Shown piece by piece: positions 10,077-20,639 of a stretch of DNA of 64,000 nucleotides. How positions within the stretch are numbered: position 1 is the first letter of the stretch; every line of letters starts with the position of its first letter. The translations under genes and the position numbers were made by a program. This stretch comes from Isoetes taiwanensis (lineage: Eukaryota > Streptophyta > Lycopodiopsida > Isoetales > Isoetaceae): positions 4,503,250-4,567,249 of the forward strand of contig JAJEKV010000083.1 of NCBI GenBank assembly GCA_021234155.1. Reading direction: 5' to 3'. Under the pieces are notes generated by a model that saw only the letters and a list, made by a program, of their open reading frames with translations, had not been told where the DNA came from and ran no database searches.

Positions 10077-10566
10077 TGTCATATTTGATGTATGTTTGAT
10101 GATTTATCTGTTGAAGTTGGAGAAGATACTGTATTTATTGGATATTTTGGGATGGGCACTTGTAATTGGACTTGAAGGTGTATAAAAGTCCCTTTTAATG
10201 GTTGAATATTTGATGAGGTGGCATGATCTCAAAGGGCATGTGGTTATTGAAGATCTAATGGTGAAGATTGCTTGAAGATGAATGGTCAAGATTTGATGTG
10301 TAAGTTTAAGAGGAGGGGCACGTCTCCTCATTCTCTCTTTCACTCTTGCTCTTGGAAGGAGATTATCTGTTGTAGAGTGCATCTTCCATGGAAGAAATAA
10401 ATGAAAATGATGAGGATGAACCTCCTGATTTATGAGCATGTGATTTGTATGTGATTATTCATCTTCAGAATTTTGCTTGATTTCTTGCTAGTAGAATGGG
10501 ATGCAATCCATTGCATATATTTTGCAAGCTGCTTCTGCTTTGGTCCTTTCTTTCTGTTGGATTACA
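10077..10566 (+). repeat. Right LTR of the short LTR element
   Basis: It matches the left LTR over its whole length, with TATAAAAG at 10181-10188. Immediately downstream the host reading frame resumes (GSESDEEVPAKD, 10575-10610) and stops at TAA 10626-10628. Confidence 0.8.
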
Positions 10567-10941
10567 CTCCCCAAGGTTCTGAATCAGATGAGGAAGTACC
10601 TGCAAAGGATTGTCCCCTAGATATTTAAAAATCTGTGCAAAAATTTAAACATTTTATTCTATGTGCCCTATTTTAAATATAATATATTTCATTAATGACT
10701 GTCATGTCTATGCGCGCATAGGCTTTTCTCTTTTCAGTTGCATTTTGGTGCTCCAAAAAGTGTGTTTCTTACTTTGTCTAAAAACAAGAAAACCTGCTTG
10801 TCTTCGAAATGTGGACTTTTTTAGGCTCACTGCGTTTTTCTGGGCTTGTTCTTTTTAAAAAAATGTCTAAAATGCAGAATTTACGTGTTTTTGAAAAAGG
10901 AATCTGCAATTGCACCACAGGTCATTAGTGCGTTTGCTAGG

Positions 10942-11868
10942 TCACCTTGTCTTCTTCAACTGGCCTCCATAGCCGGCTTTTGTATCAGATTTTGCAAGTG
11001 AGCAGGCAATGCCAAGGACAAGCACAATTCTCATTTCTTCTTCGTCGTACAGCTCTTGAAGCTTTGAATCTGCAGCCGCCAACAAGTTTCTGTAGAGCTT
11101 CCGAACACGAGAAATCAATGATCCCTGTCCCTTGGAGGTAAAATATATGGCTCTTTTCCCATAGGCTACTTCTAATGCTAGAACCCCGAAACTGTACACA
11201 TGTGAAGTAGATGTTGCTTTGAATGATTTAAGCAACTCCGGCGCTAAATAACCTAGTGTCCCTACCAGGCTGCTTTGTTGTTTAGATTCATCTAGTTGGA
11301 CGATTCTAGCAAGCCCAAAATCTCCTAATTTGGTGTTGAAATTTACATCCAGCATAATGTTGCTTGCTTTTATGTCCCAATGTATGATTTTCAGCTCTGT
11401 TCCTTCATGAAGGTAAAGTATGGCAGATGCTAATCCTTTCAGAATATTGTATCTAGTATGGCATGGCAAATTTATTTCTTCTTTGAATAAATGATCATCT
11501 AGGTTGCCATTTTGAAGGTATTCATAGACTAGTAGCAGTGCTCCACTGTGGTAACACCAGCCTTTGAGCTGAACCAGATTAGGGTTATTAAGTCTGCCCA
11601 TTATGTCTGCCTCTACCATCATGTATTTTTCACTCTGTTTGCATTTTTTGATGATCCTTTTCATGGCTACAGGTTCACTACCTTGAATAAATCCCTTAAA
11701 AACACAGCCATATCCTCCTTCCCCTAGTATCTCATTTTTGTTGAAATTGTTTGTTGCAAGCTTGAGCTCTTTGTAGGTAAATTGGCGACGGTCAGGAAGA
11801 TGCCTCTTTTTGGATTTGTTCTTCATTTTCTTATTCAAACACCAGATGGCATAAATCAGAAGCAGCAT
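10942..11868 (-). pseudogene. Truncated lectin-type receptor kinase domain (LecRK-like)
   Basis: The 308-residue frame starts with a short hydrophobic stretch and basic juxtamembrane region (residues 1-28), then RQFTYKELKLATNNF and a protein kinase domain. It has the glycine loop GEGGYGCV (49-56), VAMK lysine 70, DFGLA (183-187) and GTLGYLAPE (203-211). This is closest to plant L-type lectin receptor kinases. The lectin ectodomain and signal peptide are missing and none is found upstream, and the C-terminal lobe ends abruptly. The catalytic loop is HWDIKASN (163-170) instead of HRD, and the conserved DVYSFG aspartate is His (TSHVYSFG). These changes and the truncation suggest a pseudokinase or pseudogene. 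Ordinary membrane signalling kinases of this family phosphorylate Ser/Thr. Confidence 0.8.
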
Positions 11869-11886
11869 TCAACACGATTGCAAATT

Positions 11887-11914
11887 AAACGGGAGTGTTG
11901 CATCACTCCCGTTT
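11887..11914. repeat. Perfect 11-bp stem hairpin
   Basis: AAACGGGAGTG and its exact reverse complement CACTCCCGTTT are separated by six bases, just upstream (minus strand) of the kinase fragment. No T-run or function is apparent. Confidence 0.7.
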
Positions 11915-12521
11915 CAAAGATTCCCTTAAAAAAAACACCAAGATTTAAAAATTGATCATTTTCAAAAGAAGTTGGGGATTTCAAGTGGAACAGAATATTT
12001 TATCGTGCATTTTAGGTTCTTTTGAAGTGATGATCTTGCATGTGTAGAAAAGAGCACTTGAAAATGGCAAAATTCCAGACATTAATACACCAGAAATTTC
12101 ACTAGGAATTCGAAGACATCCAAAAAAGGTACAAATAAGAATAATTTTTTTATTACTTTCTTTCAGTACATCAAATATGGCAGTATTTGGTAGCCAATAA
12201 TAAATAATTTAGCAAAAAATAAGTCAGAGGTCTAAATCAAAGCCCTCAGTATGTTGTTTGCTTGTCCCAGGTTGGTCCTTATCTGCAATTTGCTCCTTTG
12301 TCACTGTTTCATCTTTTTACCGGTGTCTACGTCTCTTCAGAATAGTAGCTAGAGAAAAATTGAGCGCCTCGATTGTATTCCCGCTTTGAGATTTAGTCGC
12401 CACCCGAAGCCTTCAATCTATATTGATTTGCTATATTCCACTTTACATACCGAAAACTATGGACAGGTAAGCATGTAAAGTACATAGTACGTCTTTTGTC
12501 CCCGTGTTAGTTTAATTTTGT
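11915..12521. other. No gene seen
   Basis: This is AT-rich intergenic sequence. No lectin-domain coding, repeats or RNA gene could be supported on either strand. Confidence 0.4.
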
Positions 12522-12785
12522 GGGAAAAGTGTATTCCGGAATACACTTTTCCCTTTTGACTAAAGGCAATGTGTATTCCTGAATACACATTGCCCTCATT
12601 GGGCAAAGTGTATTCCGGATACACTTTGCCTTTCACCGAAAGGCAAAGTGTATTCCTAATACACTTTGCCTTCAATAAAAAGAGCAAAGTGTATTCTCGA
12701 ATACACTTTGCCCTTTCTGATCAAAGGAAGTGATTTCGAATACACTTTGCCCTTTTGTCTCAAGGCAAAGTGTATTCCGGAATAC
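12522..12785. repeat. Array of seven palindromes, ~40-bp period
   Basis: Successive self-complementary units start at about 12522, 12565, 12602, 12642, 12684, 12725 and 12763 (spacing 37-43 bp). The first is a perfect 32-bp palindrome with arm GGGAAAAGTGTATTCC. The second has arm GGCAATGTGTATTC, and the next three share arm GGCAAAGTGTATTC with small changes at the centre. Unit six has a damaged left arm and unit seven lacks most of its right arm. Unit two carries paired changes in both arms (AAAG to AATG and CTTT to CATT), so complementarity is preserved. Confidence 0.9.
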
Positions 12786-13015
12786 AAATCTTGAATTTTT
12801 GGAAAATAGTGCCCTTTTTTTGTTGTTTTTAGCTTAGGAAAACCACTTTTTAGTTAATAAATAACATGAAAAAGTATGTTTGTGCGCCTATTTTCTAGTC
12901 GTTTTTTCCTCCTTTTTGCTTGCATTTAACGCACAAATCTTCAATTCTTATTCTGGAATACAGTTTTCATCCCTTTTCAACTCTTAACAGTGTTGTTTTA
13001 ATCTTTTATGTGGCA

Positions 13016-13758
13016 GGCAAGAAGGAAGCAAGAGGGCACCAAAGAAAGTGCTGAAGATAGTCAAGCGACCGCATCCAATGAAGCGGACCGGCCGACACGC
13101 ACGAGCCGAGCGATTTATGAAAATTTTCAAACGCAGTTGGTTCAGAATCGGTGCGGTGGCAAGTACATCACACTCACATTTCTACACGCTTGCAAGAGCT
13201 GGCGGGAACAAATCGGTACACCGACTGAGTTTGTCAACCTTGGGACAATAAAAGATGTCTCCAAGGTTCTTTGGACAAGGAGGTCAAGCGGGGAGGCTAT
13301 CCTTCAAGACCTCCTGTGCCTCCATTGTTGTAGGCTTAGTCACTAAACTCAAGATTCATTGGCTTGCAACACGCTCAGAAAATGCTTTTGAAGGTAGATA
13401 TGAGTTAGAAATGAGAAGCCAAGGAAAAGGGAGAAAGTCCAAGAAAGTGGGTTGTAGGGATGAGCTGAACCTTAATGACGTGACTATATTGTGTTATGAT
13501 TTTAAATTGAAATCTAACAATCATCTATGCCAGAGGACTATCAATTTACTTAAAAAGGCTTGTAATTACGAGGAAGAGGATGAGGAAGGAAGTGGTGGTG
13601 GCAATGCTTCACCATCTGTTGATAGTGATGAGGAAGACAACTCAAGCACTTCCTCGAGTGACAGTGAAAAAAGTGAAGGTGATGAGGAAGGCATAAATGA
13701 ATATGATGACGTCCTGGATCCCTCCTTCATCACTCCTCACACTTTTGTACATAACTGA
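13016..13758 (+). pseudogene. Hypothetical protein with acidic C-terminus
   Basis: The coding region follows a possible acceptor (TATGTGGCAG, about 13016) and reads RRKQEGTKESAEDSQATASN, then ENFQTQLVQNRCGGKYITLT. A frame change near 13260-13345 leads into a second frame that continues VGLVTKLKIHWLATRSENAF. The end is strongly acidic and Ser-rich (SVDSDEEDNSSTSSSDSEKS), with a stop at 13756-13758. Length, acidity and splice context suggest a real but frameshifted terminal exon of a nuclear-type protein. I do not recognise the family. The palindrome array at 12522-12785 would lie in the preceding intron or upstream region. Confidence 0.4.
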
Positions 13759-13759
13759 G

Positions 13760-14235
13760 TCTTAGAAAACAACTGTAAATTTTGCATGTGAATATGAAGA
13801 TTTTATCTTCAAATTTTGAGAATACTACAGTTTCAGTTAGAGATTTTACTTCAATTTTTTGTTAAATATTTTATCCTCTGAAATTAGAGTTTCTCTCTTA
13901 AAACATACTTCAAGGACATTCTATTTGCTAAAAAAAGTGTCACTTTAAAAAAGTCAATTCTTTCGTTGCACAAAAAAACTAGTCGTTTGGGGGGGGTCAA
14001 AATAGAATTTCATGCATCTTTTTTTTTTTGACCTCGTTTTACCCCCTTTTTGTAAAAAAAAAAGGGAATCTTTAAGGAATATTCCTTTTGCTCTCGTTTC
14101 GATGATTTGCTCCCGTTTAATACGCAATCTTGTTATTCCCAATATTCCTGCAATTGTGCCTACTAATATACGTTCTGTTCTTCTATGACTTGATTTTTTT
14201 TTTGTCATTGTAATCACCACCCAAACTTGGTGGTG
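13760..14235. other. No gene seen
   Basis: AT-rich DNA with homopolymer runs (G7 near 13990, T10 near 14020). Nothing else could be supported. Confidence 0.4.
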
Positions 14236-14385
14236 GTGCAGGCGGATGACTGTCGCAGAGTTTTGGTAGTTCATAACTGTCAAGAGCTGAAGTACTGTGA
14301 AAAGCTGAAGTTGCAGCTAGAGTTTTTGAGATTGATTGTGTGCAATTCTGATAGAATTGAGTTTTTTGAAGATCTTCAACAAGGT
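14236..14385 (+). pseudogene. Leucine-rich-repeat-like exon fragment
   Basis: A short frame reads VLVVHNCQELKYCEKLKLQ and LEFLRLIVCNSDRIEFFEDL, ending at a possible donor (CAACAAG, GTAAAG). The spacing of Leu and Asn/Cys residues resembles plant LRRs such as those of NB-LRR resistance proteins. There is no NB-ARC or further repeat nearby. It may be a stranded fragment or a chance match. Confidence 0.25.
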
Positions 14386-14609
14386 AAAGTCATGTATGTT
14401 GCTTTTCCTTGCGTATTTATTATGTTACTGACAAGAGCGAAGCATTTGATAATAAAAAATTGTAACATGGGTTACCATTTGTCTATTATCTATCATGGTA
14501 TTATGTCACACTTAAAATTCGGACTTCGAATGTAATGGCTTGTTTTTAGCTCTACTACCATTTTCTATTATGAAGGAATCTCCATGCACAGATATTATAT
14601 GCACAATAT

Positions 14610-14945
14610 TACATGCACTAAGGAATCTCCATGCATAGATATTACATGCAAAATCATTAACACAACTAATATTATTAACACAAACCATTGCATTTGACAC
14701 ATTTAAATTAAAATCCCCCTTAAACCCCTTTTGGTTTGCGTGCATATTCACAGGGGGGTTACGTAGGGCAGCGAGAGCCTCAAAAAATTTATAATACATG
14801 TTTAAAATTAACACCATTAAGTACATTATCTCAAACCTTATAGTATTTTGCAAAGCTTAATATACAGTATACAAAATTTTGTACATGCATACCCCACAAA
14901 CGAGGATCACTATGTATGGTTCAGATCTTGGAATAAAGGGCCCAG
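14610..14945. repeat. Dispersed repeat family R1, copy 1
   Basis: It shares about 300 bp with 31440-31760. Diagnostic words are CACAAACCATT, CCCTTTTGGTTTG, GTGCATATTCACAGGGGGG, AGGGCAGCGAGAGC, CTTATAGTATTTTGC and a final GGAATAAAGGG. It is noncoding and probably a MITE or retroelement fragment. Confidence 0.75.
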
Positions 14946-16841
14946 AGATAGAAGCGGAGCTATGCTTCTATTTGCTCCGTTTTTAGCACCTCCATAGCTC
15001 TGCAGCCAAATCCTTTTTATTTTTTGAAGTTCAAAAGCCGCATTTGCTCCTAGGTGCCTCTGCTCCTGCCTCCTTTCGTACCCAGTTCATCTTCTCAGCT
15101 TTGATCAGAAGTTTCAAAACTCAAAACAGGCAAGCAATCTATCTTCGTGTCCTTCTGATTAATCTTGTACAGCTCGGAAAAAATATTTCTGATTCAAAAC
15201 AGTCCTCATTGGATCATCGAAAGCATTCATTTTTTCTTCAAAGATTTGAGATTAAACAATCTGGTCTAACGGGAGTCCGGGACAAATATTTCGCGATCAA
15301 ATAAAAGCAGAGTATGCAAAGATAGCTGCATGAAGCTCTAAAGTTTAAAAATCGGACAAAGGCTTACATTGGTTGCATGCTTTGTGGAAGGTAAATCCGC
15401 TTTATTCGGCAAAGAAATGAAAGAAGCTCGTGTAAATGACTTTTGAAGCATGGGAACGAAATTTGAAGCATATATTCAAACGCCCTATGCCTCATTGTGT
15501 TGGCACGTAGCCTTCAGAGCAAAAACCGTGGGGACATTTGCGTAGAAAGCGTGGAATATAGGCAATGCTTCAAAGCTATGGAGACAATGGCACATTACAA
15601 GCAAAACAGATGTGGCAGATGATGTGCGAAAGCATACCTTACTTTTATTAAACCAGACCAAGCTAATTTTGTAAAGATCTTCAAATGTGTCAAAGACTAT
15701 CTAGATCTTCAGGAAATTTTTTCAAGGTCATCTTCCTGGGGTCAGGAAAACATTGTCTATGCTTTACTTTCTCCATGAGTAATAGTCCTCTGGAAGCATG
15801 TATTGGGGACTAAAAATTCTATGTGGTTGAAATGAAATAGAGGACAAAAGTGTTGCAGGGTCATTGAGTGCCATTTTGGAACTCATATAAAGGTCTTTCT
15901 TTGTGATATATTCACGTATTTAGATGTCTTTCTTGTAAATCTATTGCAGTTTGGCATTCCCCATGCAACAATTGGGGCCATTTATTATAGTGCATAAATA
16001 GGTCAAGGAGTCCTTTCTTTCAAAGGTTTATAACATTGCTGTCTTTGTAGGGATGCTATCAAGAATCAGAATGGGCCCATCAGTCTTGTGTTTGAAAGGT
16101 CAGCATTTCCCACGAACCTTCAATCATTGATCATGCATTCAAGGGCTGATTCCTCTCTCAAGTTTGGCGATGTAGATAAAAATGAGGCAGTTGGAGATGT
16201 TGGAAGAGTTTATGGGCATGAGGCAGAGCCTGATAACATTGTTTCAGAAAGATTTTCTTTAAAAGTTTGTGACTTTCTATCTTGATCGGGATCTTAGATG
16301 GAAAGGTCGAATGGTCCCACGGAAATTATTCTTTTGAAGAGTATACAAGTGCACAAGCAAGGGTGGAATGCAATATACTAAGGTGAGGCAAATTATGATG
16401 TCGAAGCTTTCGTTGCTATTGGCTAACTTTCGGTTGACACTTAGCCTCACATGTGGCAATTTATAATATATGGTTTGCAATAACACATCATTCATTTTGT
16501 ATTTTTATTTTCTTGTTTACCTCAAAGTTTATCTATGTTTGGATAAAAGCACGTTAGGGTGTCATACATTAGGGGCAATTCATGTAAACTTTTGAATGGG
16601 TTCTTGAATTTTAAATGTACTTATTTCATGTATAAATTTTGTCTTATATATTTAAAAAAGGGCAAAATTCCGTTTGTTTGTAATTATTATGACGAGTAGA
16701 GGCCGGCGGTTGATCTTAAAACTTCTGGAGGAAATTCCTCCCTCTAATTTCCTCCGGGAAAATTCCCTCGGAAAAATTTCCTTCCAAGAAAATTCCCGGA
16801 TCGAACCAAGAAAGTAGAACACAATTTGAAATTTTTTTCGG
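14946..16841. other. Unassigned region with scattered short frames
   Basis: Short protein-like stretches occur on the plus strand (for example around 15640-15760 and 16080-16285), each interrupted by stops. I cannot assign them to a family. No RNA gene or clear repeat is seen. Confidence 0.3.
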
Positions 16842-16973
16842 GATCGGGAAAACATGCAATCTGGTGATTTTGAGACCGATGTGGCGATCGGAAAACATGC
16901 AATCTCGGGTGATTTTGAAACCAATGTGGTGATCGGAAAACATGCAATCGGTGATTTTGAAACCGAATGTGGC
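16842..16973. repeat. Three tandem ~44-bp units
   Basis: Units start at 16842, 16886 and 16931. The shared core is GATCGGAAAACATGCAATC, then GGTGATTTTGAAACC and ATGTGG, with small indels (lengths 44, 45, 43). They lie directly upstream of the DDE-like gene. Confidence 0.85.
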
Positions 16974-18059
16974 AAACATCGGATGGCATCCGTGAATTCA
17001 AAATTGTGAAGAGTAAACAACATGTGGCATGCAATAATTTCGAAAGTGGGAAACATGAGAAAGGGAAAAGAAGATGGCGAGCATGATAGCGAAATTGAAA
17101 AGGGTAGTACATCCTCAAGGTATGTTACCAAAAAAATAAGGACCAATGTGCAAAATGTTGTTACTGTTATGAGAAAAGAAGCTGAATCTCTGGCTCCTAA
17201 TCAAAGGTACTTATTTGCTTCTAGATTCTTGCAAGATCCGCAGTTACTTTGGAGCTTTTTGAACTGTGATTGGGTTGCCTTCACAAGCAGTGGTCAAGCA
17301 TGCAATTTTAGAAAACTTTAAAGATGGATTGGAAGAGGTAAAATGCTCTAATAGTGGTGATAAATTGGCTGCCAAGCACTCAGTTTTATCAATGGTTGTG
17401 GGGAAAAATGGTGATTTGAAGCAAAAGGGAATTGCTTGCAAGATGCTCAAATGCCATCCCCAAAATCTTTCATATCTTTAGCGTAAGAAAAGAGAATGGC
17501 AATTCTTTGGTTCAAACATTTGGGCATTAGCGGGCGGGAAGGCTAGATCGATCGTTTGGATGAAGAAACCAAGCTAAAAGTCATCCAGTTCTGGCTTAAC
17601 AACACCAAGGTTTCACCAAAGTACAGGGATGTGAGGAAAAAAAGAAGCGAGGCAATCCAGTATCTTGACATTCCTCAGGTATTAAAGCTTTTGTCAAAGA
17701 AACTATTACATTTTTGTTTCTTTGTTGTTTTCATGTACATTTTCATGCACATATATGAACTGCTCTACCAATCTTAGTTTACTTGCTTTGATGTAGCCTT
17801 TTCGGTCTGTTTTACTTAATGTATTATACATGTAAATGAGGTTTATGGGGTCATCTAGTTGCTCTTGGAAGTATTTCATGTATATTATGTGATATATATG
17901 TACATAGTGTAAGGATGTAGGATTAAATGTGCTATAAATTGATACTATACATAATCTGTTGTACATATGTACTGAATATGTATAGATTCAATCAAATCTT
18001 TTTACATGTACAACTGATATGTCTGGTATACACACATCAAAAACGATGTCCATATCCTC

Positions 18060-18680
18060 CTTAAAATCCCCCATAAAAAACCCCGTAAAATCCCCCTTTT
18101 CGTGGAATGGACATGATTTTCAGAAACAGGGTATTTGGCCACAATCCCCCGTTGTGATTTTGTAGATTAATATCCCCTTATTTGAATTTTTTTTATATCC
18201 CCCATTGCCATATGCAATGGTATACCCCTTTTCTCACAAATAATGTTCATACCCCTTTCTAGGAACAATCCCCCTTTGTGATTTTGTAGTTTAATATACC
18301 CTTATTCCATTCATACCCCTCTTCTCAACCATCCTCCTTTTATGTTTAATATCCCCTTATGTTTAATATCCCCTTATTCCGTTCATACTCCTTTTATGTT
18401 TATACTCCTTTTCCGTTCATACTCCTTTTATGTTTAATATCCCCTTATTCCGTTCATACCCCTCTTCTCAACCATCCTCCTTTTGTGACCTTGTAATTTA
18501 ATATCCCATACTGTTAATACCCTTTTCTCAAAAATCCCCCCTTCGTGATTGTGTATAATATCCCCTTATTCCATTCATACCCCTCTTCTCAACCATCCCC
18601 CTTTTGTGACCTTGTATTTAATATCCCGTACTTAGTTAATACCCTTTTCTCAACAATCCCCTTTTTTTATTTTGTAGTTT
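18060..18680. repeat. Left subterminal pyrimidine-rich tandem repeats
   Basis: These are degenerate repeats built from ATATCCCCTTATTCC, TTCATACCCCTCTTCTC and AACCATCCTCCTTTTGTGAC. The word CTTATTCC followed by TTCATACCCC recurs at 18301, 18444 and 18565, a period of about 120-140 bp. They lie just inside the left inverted repeat. Confidence 0.8.
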
Positions 18681-19685
18681 ACTTAGATCGGATAATAAAG
18701 CATATGAAGATGTAGATTTGAATGCAGATAGAATAGATCTTCAAAAATGCCTTCCCACAGAGTCGATCCTTAGGGTACATTTTCAGCCAAGTCTCAGTGT
18801 CATATATCCTTTCATAGGTTGCTCTAATAGTTCCCATGAGGAATTACTGTCCAAAAACTGTGCACACAAATTATTAGCACAAATAAGCACACAAATAAGC
18901 ACACAAACTGTGCACACAAATGATAGGTGTCCAAGGGAATAGAGTTCTGCTATTCACAAAAATATTGATGCTGAATGGACAAGCCTTGCCCATGTTGACA
19001 TGAGACTTGGAATATGTCAATATTTCATGAGTTAAAATCAGGACCAGATACAAAATTGGAGATTAAAGAGATGGCCAAGTACATAACATATGCCAAATGT
19101 TGTCTTTGGTTGCCCAATTGTTCCAAATCTCTGCATAAATTAAATGACAGCAATCACATTTCAGAAAGTGCCATCATTGGCCCACCCATATTCTTCAAAA
19201 CAGTGCCATCATTGGTATTTTAATATCCCCTTCTTCAATTAAAGAATGTAAATTGTTTAAGAAATGTCAAAAGGATTCAACCTTGTGGCAGCCTCCTATG
19301 AGTAGCATCAACTTTATAGCAGCCCTATGGAACAGAGTTCTGCAAGGTTCTACCATATGTAGCTTTATATTATTAGCAGAAACCTTTGGTGTCATCTTTA
19401 ATGCTTTCAATTCCATATCAGAACACTACACCAATATATGAAAACTGTCCTATGCTATCAGATATTTTTCAACTTACCGCAAGATCAGAACTGGAATCGT
19501 CCTACACAAAAATTGCCCTTATCTTTTATGTTCCTGACTCCTATATCTGCGAAAACAAAGATAAAGGCTAAGGGCCTAAATATTATTTAGAATGAAGCAA
19601 TGGACGAAGTCACCTTTTCATCACGCTGTAGCTCAAATTGTACTTTTAACTAAACCCTGACTTACTATGTTTCGATTGCCATGAC

Positions 19686-19910
19686 TTGCCAATTCTTCAA
19701 GAACCATATCACGAACAACACATGCTGGAAGCCACTGCAGAGGATATTTTATGGGCAATGAACAAGTTAGGTTTTAATGATTACATAGATCCTTTAACAT
19801 TCTATCTGGACAGATACAGGGAGGTTGAAGGGGATCATAGAGGATCTGTGAGGGGTGATTCATTACCAAAGAAAGAGATGAATCTTACTATAAGGATTAT
19901 CTTACTATAA
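19686..19910 (+). pseudogene. NF-YB (HAP3/LEC1-type) histone-fold fragment
   Basis: The frame contains [20 protein letters not shown] (from about 19731) followed by [18 protein letters not shown]. This matches the conserved C-terminal half of the NF-YB histone fold, where family members read TAEDV.WAM..LGF..Y..PL...L..YRE.EG. NF-YB pairs with NF-YC and NF-YA to bind CCAAT boxes. The N-terminal half of the fold, including the DNA-contact segment and the LEC1-diagnostic Asp, is absent. The 5' side lacks an obvious exon and the frame runs into unrelated residues after [10 protein letters not shown]. It lies inside the 5-kb inverted-repeat element, so it looks like a captured host exon. Confidence 0.75.
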
Positions 19911-20639
19911 GGATGAGTCCAACGCACCATTTACTCATGATTCTTATACGGTGCACAAATGATGTATCTGCCATTGTTATGATCTCTTCCTAGATGAAGA
20001 ACTTCCCATGGATATCATATGAATAGGAGCATCAGGCTCTATATTCTAATACTATTTCTATTTTGATAACATAGAGGAAATTAGGTACATATAACATATG
20101 TCTGTGTCAATTCTAAAATTCGTATTCTGGATCTAAAATTTTGTATCAATTCTAAATTCTATTTTGGATCGATGCCTATTCTGCCTAGTTTCCCATTGTA
20201 TACAACAGATTACTCATTATTCTGCCTAGTTTCCCATTGAACAGAAATTCATGCTGACTGATAACTGATAACTGAGTGATTCGTTACCTGTGGATTGTAC
20301 TGTGCATTACCTTAATTCGTTTTCCCTTGAAACTTATTCGAAAGCTCTGCCTTATTTGGAAGATTCGTTTCTCCTTCAGCCTTATTTGGAAGCTCTGCCT
20401 TAGTTTATTTGGAAGCAGAGCCGGATTAGTTCACTGCAATCTAGAAGTTAGGTTAGAAACAGATTACGACTATTAGGTTAGAAACAGATTAGGTTAGAAG
20501 CAATAAGATCGGGACCATTACATCTATGCGGCCTTTCTCCCGCCTTTGTGTGACAACACAAAAATGCAAGCTCCAAATAAATAACCCTAATCGCCTCTAA
20601 AACAACTGAAATCGCCTCTGCCCTGACAATTACGGTGAA

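Larger units (their letters stand above)
8860..10566 (+). mobile_element. Short non-autonomous LTR retroelement (TRIM/LARD-like)
   Basis: There are two long direct repeats. The left LTR is 8860-9366 (507 bp) and the right LTR 10077-10566 (490 bp). Both start TGTCATATTTGATG and end GTTGGATTACA, and they differ mainly by a 21-22-bp tandem duplication present only in the left copy, a 3-bp indel and a few indels near the 3' end. The internal region is only 710 bp and has no gag or pol. A primer-binding site lies 5 bp after the left LTR. No polypurine tract or matching target-site duplication is obvious. It sits in the 3' part of the methyltransferase-like gene, which continues at 10569. The high LTR similarity implies a fairly recent insertion relative to the decayed host gene. 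Confidence 0.85.
5499..10628 (+). pseudogene. Decayed ParB-like / DNA amino-methyltransferase gene
   Basis: This is a multi-exon gene beginning after an acceptor (CTTGTAG, 5499) and probably ending at TAA 10626-10628. In order it encodes a region with CKDQHWLIVRGTGEP (about 5638); a segment to 5922 with a donor GTAAGTAT; an exon from about 5984 with a long Glu run and PPKKKRKKK; a ParB-like segment (6404-6845); an exon joined by GTAAGTAC/AAATAG (VWELQERIFDMYSEG, about 7057-7295); and a beta-class N4/N6 DNA methyltransferase domain (7870-8590). An acidic C-terminus is interrupted by an LTR element and resumes as GSESDEEVPAKD. Frameshifts near 5781, 6590, 7935, 8025 and 8455-8525, plus stops, show decay. 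The expected role was sequence-targeted DNA base methylation in the nucleus. The methyltransferase call rests on motif order; the N-terminal part is unrecognised. Confidence 0.6.

Noticed and set aside
12522-12785. CRISPR array or tandem terminators
   Set aside because: Units are palindromes with 5-15-bp linkers and no T-run rule; it is a plant intergenic region without cas genes.
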